Assembly (NCBI GenBank): GCA_028288485.1
Contig: JAQBNO010000086.1
Span: 1 to 45,536, forward strand
Length of the DNA stretch: 45,536 nt
Direction of reading: 5' to 3'
DNA from: Segetibacter sp.
GTDB taxonomy: Bacteria > Bacteroidota > Bacteroidia > Chitinophagales > Chitinophagaceae
Below, in pieces: positions 40,244 to 45,536 of the stretch (position 1 is the first letter of the stretch; each line of letters opens with the position of its first letter). Below the pieces are notes generated by a model, which saw only the letters and a list, made by a program, of their open reading frames with translations, ran no database searches and was not told where the DNA came from. The translations under genes were made by a program, and so were the position numbers.

Positions 40244-40972
40244 TTATTGAAGAATTCTGAAAACCAGGGCGGCTATCACCGCTCCGATAATTGGGGCAAT
40301 AACAGGGATCCAGGCATAAGGCCAGTCGCTGCTTCCCTTGTCCTTAATAGGAAGAATTGCGTGCATAATACGGGGACCTAAATCGCGTGCAGGATTTATG
40401 GCATAACCAGTTGTGCCTCCAAGTGACAGGCCAATAGCCCACACAGTAAAAGCCACGGGAATAGCGCCGATAGAGCCAAGCCCGATTTCTGTGTTGCTTG
40501 TGGTGATTACTGCACCGGCAAAATAAAACACTGCAAAAAGCAAAACAAACGAACCTATAATTTCGCTTGCAATATTCGACACGTAATTACGAACAGCCGG
40601 ACCGGTGCAAAAAACAGCTAAAACAGCATCAGGTGAATTAGTGCGTTTGAAATGATCGTAGTACATCAACCACACGAGAAACGAGCCTAAACAAGCGCCA
40701 ATCAATTGAGCCGCAATATATGGAACAACGCTTGCCCAGGCAAACTGACCTGCCACTGCCAATGCTATCGTAACAGCCGGATTTAAATGGGCTCCACTAA
40801 CCGGGCCTGCTACAACTACCCCAACATACACAGCAAGCGCCCACCCCGTAGTAATTACTATCCATCCGCCGTTATTTCCTTTTGTATCTTTTAAAACCAC
40901 GTTTGCTACTACGCCATCGCCTAGTAAAATCAACAGCATTGTGCCCATCATTTCTGCAACGAAAGGTGTCAT
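40244..40972 (-). CDS. glpF: Glycerol uptake facilitator (aquaglyceroporin), 242 aa
   Basis: This MIP-family channel lets glycerol diffuse through the inner membrane. Six helices and two half-helices carry the paired NPA motifs: H-L-N-P-A-V-T at Asn64 and I-N-P-A-R-D at Asn193. The aspartate after the second NPA-R (Asp196) is the mark of glycerol facilitators as opposed to water channels. The length is typical. It is the last gene of glpD-glpK-glpF, 61 bp after glpK, and a terminator follows. Confidence 0.96.
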   Translation of the reverse strand: MTPFVAEMMGTMLLILLGDGVVANVVLKDTKGNNGGWIVITTGWALAVYVGVVVAGPVSGAHLNPAVTIALAVAGQFAWASVVPYIAAQLIGACLGSFLVWLMYYDHFKRTNSPDAVLAVFCTGPAVRNYVSNIASEIIGSFVLLFAVFYFAGAVITTSNTEIGLGSIGAIPVAFTVWAIGLSLGGTTGYAINPARDLGPRIMHAILPIKDKGSSDWPYAWIPVIAPIIGAVIAALVFRILQ

Positions 40973-41033
40973 CTTTTATAACTATTTAGGGGTAATTAAA
41001 ATAAAATTGTTGCGTGTCGGAACCACGAAAGGT

Positions 41034-42527
41034 CTACAGTTCTGTCCACGCCTTCACTGCTTTTAAGGCTTTATTCCATCCGTTTATACCTTCCTGAATA
41101 GTGTCGCGGTTAGCTGACGGAGTAAACTGAACATCACGCTGCCACAGTTCCTGTATTTCATTTGCATCTTTCCAGTAGCCAGTTGCTAACCCGGCCAGGT
41201 ATGCTGCGCCCATAGCAGTGGTTTCTGTGATTTTGGGACGAACAACTTTTGTATTGAGAACGTTTGCCTGGAATTGCATTAAAAGGTTGTTTGCTGTTGC
41301 TCCACCGTCAACCCTCAGCTCTTTAATAGAAATACCAGAGTCGGCTTCCATCGCTTTAAGAACATCCATTGTTTGATAAGCAATAGCCTGAACTGCAGCC
41401 CGGGCTATATGTGCGGCTGTACTTCCGCGGGTTAGTCCTAAGATCATACCTCTTGCGTAAGGATTCCAATGGGGGGCGCCAAGGCCCGCAAATGCAGGAA
41501 CAAAATAAACGCCGTCAGGACTGTCAACTTTCATAGCCAGTTCTTCAATTTCTGCAGATGTTTTTATGATACCTAAGCTATCACGTAACCATTGAACAAC
41601 TGCCCCGGCTATAAATATGCTTCCTTCAAGTGCATATTGTGTTTCACCATTTACTTTCCACGCAACTGTTGTAAGAAGATTATTTTGAGAAACAATAGGC
41701 TTATTGCCAATATTCATGAGCATAAAACAACCAGTACCGTAGGTATTTTTAACCATACCGGGCTGTGTACACATTTGACCAAAGAGTGCTGCCTGCTGGT
41801 CTCCGGCTATTCCTGCAATAGGTATTTTAGAGGCGAATATGGTTGTTTTGGTTTCTCCGTATACTTCGCTTGATTGTTTAACGACCGGCAACATGCTCGT
41901 GGGAATAGTAAAAAGCTGCAGCAGTTCATCGTCCCAACTCAGGCTGTGAATGTTAAACAACATTGTTCTTGATGCATTTGTAACATCGGTAACGTGCAAA
42001 TCGCCTCTTGTAAAATTCCAGATCAGCCAGGTATCGATTGTTCCCATTATCAAATCACCTTCTTCGGCCTTTTTACGGGCACCTTCCACATTATCGAGGA
42101 TCCATTTCACTTTCGTTGCCGAAAAATAAGAATCGATAATAAGACCGGTTTTAGAACGGATCCGGTCATTCTTCCCCTGCGCTATCAACTCATCGCAATA
42201 CGCTGCTGTTCTCCTGTCTTGCCATACAATTGCATTATACACCGGAACCCCAGTTTTCCTATCCCACACTACAACCGTTTCCCGCTGATTGGTAATACCG
42301 ATAGCGGTGATATTTGTTCCGTTAATACGAGCTTTTACAGTCGCCTCGGCAGCAACGCCTGCCTGGGTTGACCAGATTTCTACCGGATCGTGTTCGACCC
42401 AGCCCGGTTGAGGAAAAATTTGGGTGAATTCTTTCTGAGCGACGGAGATTATCTGACCTTTTTTGTCAAAAATAATAGCCCGGGAACTCGTTGTTCCCTG
42501 GTCAAGCGCAAGAATGTACTGTTGCAT
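41034..42527 (-). CDS. glpK: Glycerol kinase, 497 aa
   Basis: This FGGY-family kinase phosphorylates glycerol to glycerol 3-phosphate with [16 protein letters not shown] lies at residues 9-21, G-W-V-E-H-D-P near 47, [12 protein letters not shown] near 240 and the adenosine motif D-G-G-A-T-A-N near 400. The length of 497 aa is standard. It traps glycerol that enters through GlpF and feeds GlpD, whose gene is 83 bp upstream in the same direction. Start ATG 42527 is immediately before the first conserved strand. Confidence 0.97.
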   Translation of the reverse strand: MQQYILALDQGTTSSRAIIFDKKGQIISVAQKEFTQIFPQPGWVEHDPVEIWSTQAGVAAEATVKARINGTNITAIGITNQRETVVVWDRKTGVPVYNAIVWQDRRTAAYCDELIAQGKNDRIRSKTGLIIDSYFSATKVKWILDNVEGARKKAEEGDLIMGTIDTWLIWNFTRGDLHVTDVTNASRTMLFNIHSLSWDDELLQLFTIPTSMLPVVKQSSEVYGETKTTIFASKIPIAGIAGDQQAALFGQMCTQPGMVKNTYGTGCFMLMNIGNKPIVSQNNLLTTVAWKVNGETQYALEGSIFIAGAVVQWLRDSLGIIKTSAEIEELAMKVDSPDGVYFVPAFAGLGAPHWNPYARGMILGLTRGSTAAHIARAAVQAIAYQTMDVLKAMEADSGISIKELRVDGGATANNLLMQFQANVLNTKVVRPKITETTAMGAAYLAGLATGYWKDANEIQELWQRDVQFTPSANRDTIQEGINGWNKALKAVKAWTEL

Positions 42528-42610
42528 AGCAATCGTTTAGCAGTGTAGTTTGGTTAATAAGACGGTCTATTCTTCCACACGTATAAATCTTCCGGCTACA
42601 AGTTACCCGG

Positions 42611-44242
42611 TTACAGGGGTGCGTGAAGAAATAATTCGCTATTTATTTTTATTGGCTTTAACAGGTAATTGTTAGCCAGCTCTACAAATTCATCTACCTG
42701 TGCCTTCTTCCACTGGTTACTCCTGTTTAATTCATGCGCGAGGAGTTCGGCTACCATATCCGCCATATCTATTGCAGCTCTCGCATCCAGGAAAAGGGCT
42801 CTTACCCGCCGCGCCAGCACATCTTCTACAGTCCGCGCCATTTCGTACCGTGCGGCCCATATTACTTCAGCTTTAAGAAACGGCAGTCTTGCATGTAATT
42901 TCGTTCCCAACTCCGGGTTTGCCACCACCAGGTTTTGTAGTGCGGTCAAATCGCTGCCATATACATACAAATGGCTGGACCTATCTCCATTTTCCATAGC
43001 TCCATGAATTAGCACTTCTTCTGTTTTGCAAGCTATAGCAGGTAATTTGACGGTAGATATCGCTTTGTCTACAGTATCTTCTGCCATTTTCCTAAAAGTG
43101 GTCCATTTACCGCCGGTAATCGTGACCAGGCCTGAAGCCGACACGATAATTTTATGACTTCTGGAAATTTCTTTTGTTTTTTCTGAATCTTCTGCAGGTG
43201 CCGCGAGTGGCCTTAAACCTGCGAAAACACTCAGTACATCTTCACGTAAAGGTGTTCGAATTAAATATTCTTCTGTAGTTCGAAGAATAAATTCTATTTC
43301 CTCTTCCAGTGCCTGTGGTTCAATGCTGCTTTCTTTTAACAGAGTATCCGTTGTGCCCACGACCAGCTTGTTATGCCAGGGAACTGCAAACAATACACGT
43401 CCATCTTTGGTTTTTGGTATCATCAAGGCATCCTCGCCGGGTAAAAAAGATTTGTCGAGCACAAGATGTACCCCCTGGCTGGGTTTTACCAGCTTTTTTG
43501 AACCTGGCTTATCCATCTGTAAAACACCATCCACAAAAATACCTGTTGCATTTACAACGGCTTTTGCTGAAAGCTCATATTCAATCCCGGTTTCCTGGTC
43601 TTTCGCGATTACCCCTGAAATTTTTCCGTCAGAATTTTTGAGTAGCCCATGAACTCCAAAATGGTTTAGTGTAACGCCGCCCTTTTCTACGATCGTTTGA
43701 GCAAGGTTGATGGCAAGCCGGGAATCGTCAAATTGCCCGTCATGGTATACTACGCCACCTTTTAACCCTTCCGGATTAAGTGTTGGTAATCTTTTGACTG
43801 TTTCATTTTTGTTAATACGAACAGATTTACCGAGACTTAAATTGCCTGCAAAAAAATCGTATAGTTTTAATCCAATGGTGTAGAAAGGGCCGGACCACCA
43901 TTGGTAGTTCGGAATTATGAATGTTTGGTTTTTGACGAGATGCGGCGCATTCTTCAACAGCAACCCCCTTTCACGAAGTGCCTCTCTTACCAGGCGCACA
44001 TTACCCTGCGCCAGATACCGCACTCCTCCATGCACTAACTTGGTACTGCGGCTTGAAGTACCTTTGGCAAAGTCGGCCTGTTCTAACAGTAAAGTTGAAA
44101 ACCCACGTGTTACACTATCTAATGCAACTCCCAAACCTGTAGCGCCTCCACCAATTACAATAAAGTCCCATTTTTTTTGCAACGACAACTTGCTGAGCAA
44201 CTCGCTGCGGTTGAAACAATTATCTTTTTGGTGATTACTCAT
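42611..44242 (-). CDS. glpD: FAD-dependent glycerol-3-phosphate dehydrogenase, 543 aa
   Basis: This membrane-associated flavoenzyme oxidises glycerol 3-phosphate to dihydroxyacetone phosphate and passes electrons to quinone. The dinucleotide-binding motif V-I-G-G-G-A-T-G-L-G is at residues 29-38, then S-R-S-T-K-L-V-H-G-G-V-R-Y-L near 64-77. Further conserved blocks are K-D-G-R-V-L-F-A-V-P-W and T-I-T-G-G-K-W-T-T-F-R-K-M. A C-terminal helical domain (about 410-540) is the usual DAO_C cap. It is the first gene of the glp operon. A TTG-N19-CATATTTG promoter lies in front. No glpR or glpP regulator gene is in the window. Confidence 0.96.
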   Translation of the reverse strand: MSNHQKDNCFNRSELLSKLSLQKKWDFIVIGGGATGLGVALDSVTRGFSTLLLEQADFAKGTSSRSTKLVHGGVRYLAQGNVRLVREALRERGLLLKNAPHLVKNQTFIIPNYQWWSGPFYTIGLKLYDFFAGNLSLGKSVRINKNETVKRLPTLNPEGLKGGVVYHDGQFDDSRLAINLAQTIVEKGGVTLNHFGVHGLLKNSDGKISGVIAKDQETGIEYELSAKAVVNATGIFVDGVLQMDKPGSKKLVKPSQGVHLVLDKSFLPGEDALMIPKTKDGRVLFAVPWHNKLVVGTTDTLLKESSIEPQALEEEIEFILRTTEEYLIRTPLREDVLSVFAGLRPLAAPAEDSEKTKEISRSHKIIVSASGLVTITGGKWTTFRKMAEDTVDKAISTVKLPAIACKTEEVLIHGAMENGDRSSHLYVYGSDLTALQNLVVANPELGTKLHARLPFLKAEVIWAARYEMARTVEDVLARRVRALFLDARAAIDMADMVAELLAHELNRSNQWKKAQVDEFVELANNYLLKPIKINSELFLHAPL

Positions 44243-44258
44243 ATTTAATCTCTTAAAT

Positions 44259-44288
44259 CAAATATGAAACAAAATTTTTGTATAACAA
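44259..44288 (-). promoter_or_regulatory. Probable promoter of the glp operon
   Basis: The minus strand has TTG, 19 bases, then CATATTTG, one mismatch from TAnnTTTG. The 3' end is 16 bp before the glpD start codon. Confidence 0.5.
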
Positions 44289-44455
44289 TACTGTCGTAGA
44301 TAAACCTTTTTCTTTGTGAATTTGCATACGATTGACATAATATCATTTGCCTTACCACGTTGGAAGAATCTTAACCAAAGCAGAGCTAAACGAAGAAAAT
44401 GGATTACTAACAACGATGTCTTATTTAATGACTAATTCCTAATTTCTCAATGCCA

Positions 44456-44650
44456 TTATTCATCTTTAGGCTGCTGCTTTGCTCCGGTTATGCTTTTTTC
44501 ACCGTCCTTTTTATCAAACGATTCTGTTTCAGTTGGTTCAGGTATGTCTACACCTTCAACGGGGTCAATTGAAACAGCAGTGGCACTTTCATTTAAAATA
44601 AAATCCCCGTTTTGCATGTCGGCCAGCCCGCCTTTATTATTCTTATCCAT
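44456..44650 (-). CDS. Small acidic, probably disordered protein, 64 aa
   Basis: From ATG 44650 the protein starts M-D-K-N-N-K-G-G and has a D-P-V-E-G-V-D-I-P-E-P-T-E-T-E acidic centre and a K/Q-rich end (G-A-K-Q-Q-P-K-D-E). No hydrophobic segment or known domain is present. The frame continues to a GTG at 44674, but an ATG start is more likely. It resembles the small proteins at 3913, 29550 and 39710. It stands alone between the glp operon promoter and the RRM gene. Confidence 0.55.
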   Translation of the reverse strand: MDKNNKGGLADMQNGDFILNESATAVSIDPVEGVDIPEPTETESFDKKDGEKSITGAKQQPKDE

Positions 44651-44743
44651 AAATTTATTTGGTGAGTGAAGCACAATTTTTAAGCCAGCGTACCTGCTGT
44701 TTGTACTAAACTTTTTCTGATACTATTAAACTTGGTTGGCCGA

Positions 44744-44887
44744 ATGGATCCCTTTGATGACCACTCGCTTGTACTTTTGGCGCACATTGCAGCAAAAGAA
44801 ATTCTTGATATTCTTTCCAGCGATACCAAGTTGACAATCTGCGGTCTAAGTTCGCCATTTATGGACTTACCAGAAGTCGGATTTTAA
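44744..44887 (+). CDS. Possible small protein, 47 aa (doubtful)
   Basis: An open frame of 47 codons begins M-D-P-F-D-D-H-S-L-V-L-L-A and contains a helix-like A-A-K-E-I-L-D-I-L. No family is recognised, and no promoter or terminator is tied to it. The CACTCGCTTGTAC stretch inside it resembles part of the dispersed repeat, so the frame may be fortuitous. Confidence 0.25.
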   Translation: MDPFDDHSLVLLAHIAAKEILDILSSDTKLTICGLSSPFMDLPEVGF

Positions 44888-44994
44888 ACACAGGAAATCC
44901 CTTAAAAATCGCGGCCAGAAATAACCGTCAATTTTAAAAGCCACTTAATACAAATAAAGACTATAAGTTCCGTACTTTTACCAAAAATACCTGT

Positions 44995-45354
44995 ATGAAG
45001 ATTTTTGTAGCCGGACTTCCTTATGACCTCGATGATGCAGAATTGATAGAAATATTTGAAAAATTTGGAACTATAACGTCCGCAAAAGTGGCAATAGACA
45101 AAGAAACCGGAAAAAGCAAAGGATTTGCTTTCGTTGAGATGCCTAATAAAGAAGAAGCACTAGAGGCTATAGACGGGCTAAATGATATCTCGCTGGGTAA
45201 AAAGCCATTAGTGGTTAAAGAGGCTGAAGAAAGAAGTTCGAAGCCTGGCGGATCAAGTTCTGGCAACCGTAGTAGTGGCGGTGGTTATAATAAAAGCGGT
45301 GGTGGTTACAACAAATTCGGCTATGATAACGACACTAATTTCAACAAGCAATAA
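44995..45354 (+). CDS. RRM-domain RNA-binding protein with Gly/Ser-rich tail, 119 aa
   Basis: A single RNA-recognition motif covers residues 1-78: RNP2 is I-F-V-A-G-L (3-8) and RNP1 is K-G-F-A-F-V-E-M (42-49), with the exposed aromatics needed to stack on RNA. A flexible G/S/N/Y-rich tail follows, with G-G-G-Y-N-K repeats (about 85-119), like eukaryotic and cyanobacterial glycine-rich RNA-binding proteins. Such bacterial proteins are often cold-induced and bind mRNA. A TACTTTTA element, close to the -7 consensus, lies about 15 bp upstream. It is monocistronic. Confidence 0.93.
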   Translation: MKIFVAGLPYDLDDAELIEIFEKFGTITSAKVAIDKETGKSKGFAFVEMPNKEEALEAIDGLNDISLGKKPLVVKEAEERSSKPGGSSSGNRSSGGGYNKSGGGYNKFGYDNDTNFNKQ

Positions 45355-45455
45355 AGAGTGACTCTCTTATACGCGGAAAGAAAAAGACTTGATTGTCCAT
45401 ATATGGATTAAGCTTTTTTATCGCAGTTATATAAAAGTTGGGAAGAGCATATTAC

Positions 45456-45504
45456 AAAAGAGCAGTATCGCAATACTTATTTAAATTGCTATACTGCTCT
45501 TTTA
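45456..45504 (+). terminator. Intrinsic terminator of the RRM gene
   Basis: AAAAGAGCAGTAT-C-GCAAT pairs with AATTGC-T-ATACTGCTCTTTT around an AT-rich loop, about 100 bp past the stop. It may belong to the next gene on the other strand as well. Confidence 0.75.
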
Positions 45505-45536
45505 GTTTGTGGTGACTACTTTACCGATTTTACTAC

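Noticed and set aside
42669-44234. Several plus-strand ORFs of 100-112 codons opposite glpD
   Set aside because: Shadows of the strongly conserved glpD coding sequence.
1-45536. CRISPR arrays, prophage, integrative elements or intact insertion sequences
   Set aside because: No regular spaced repeats, integrase, transposase or phage structural genes were found; the only repeats are short dispersed ones and simple arrays.

Overview
The window reads as chromosomal DNA of a Bacteroidota bacterium, most likely family Chitinophagaceae. The evidence is the many TAnnTTTG-type -7 promoter elements, the general lack of Shine-Dalgarno sequences before real genes, and families typical of that group: a DUF4270 lipoprotein, a GT5-like 'glycogen synthase' gene divergent from panC, DinB/VOC/SRPBCC gene clusters, tandem DUF2382 proteins and a DUF2141 protein. 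No rRNA, tRNA, CRISPR array, intact insertion sequence or prophage was found. The genus cannot be fixed from the sequence alone.

Layout. 0-6.2 kb: the tail of a protein, an IGHMBP2/UPF1-like helicase, an SDR oxidoreductase, and two consecutive stress-type genes (DUF2382; YflT-like plus DUF2382). 6.6-10.8 kb: a SemiSWEET transporter, a hidden 59-aa gene, an XRE regulator, a DUF1624 membrane protein and a secreted protein. 10.8-16.7 kb: a GlxA-type AraC regulator facing a run of small DinB, GyrI-like/DinB, SRPBCC and VOC genes, with two decayed genes among them (a frameshifted DUF1801 and an SRPBCC remnant). 16.7-22.3 kb: an amidohydrolase, an esterase, a GT1 glycosyltransferase, a DUF2141 protein and an orphan cysteine-hydrolase-like protein. 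22.7-25.4 kb: a probable bicarbonate module (small secreted protein, SulP transporter, beta-carbonic anhydrase). 25.8-30.3 kb: a GreA-like protein, a helical-repeat protein and unusually RNA-rich intergenic DNA. 30.4-39.6 kb: housekeeping genes (rlmB, metK, DUF4270, GT5-like protein, panC, flippase-like protein, heptose-phosphate adenylyltransferase type, pseudouridine synthase, FKBP lipoprotein). 40.2-44.2 kb: a glycerol operon glpD-glpK-glpF. The window ends with an RRM RNA-binding protein.

The least expected signals are non-coding. (1) Two paralogous minus-strand transcription units at 26.5 and 27.3 kb each carry a TAnnTTTG element, an identical 36-nt block and an intrinsic terminator whose stem differs by a compensatory base-pair change; they look like a pair of undescribed small RNAs. 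(2) At 29.28-29.43 kb a compact unit has a perfect Shine-Dalgarno sequence (rare in this phylum), a 15-codon ORF, a long hairpin that swallows the end of that ORF, a second hairpin and a terminator, followed by a perfect 24-bp inverted repeat. (3) A dispersed intergenic repeat related to GTACAAGTGAGTGACACAAC occurs at least eight times in both orientations. (4) Four very small, hydrophilic, probably disordered acidic proteins are scattered through the window.

All calls come from reading the sequence and recognising families from memory; no database search was made.
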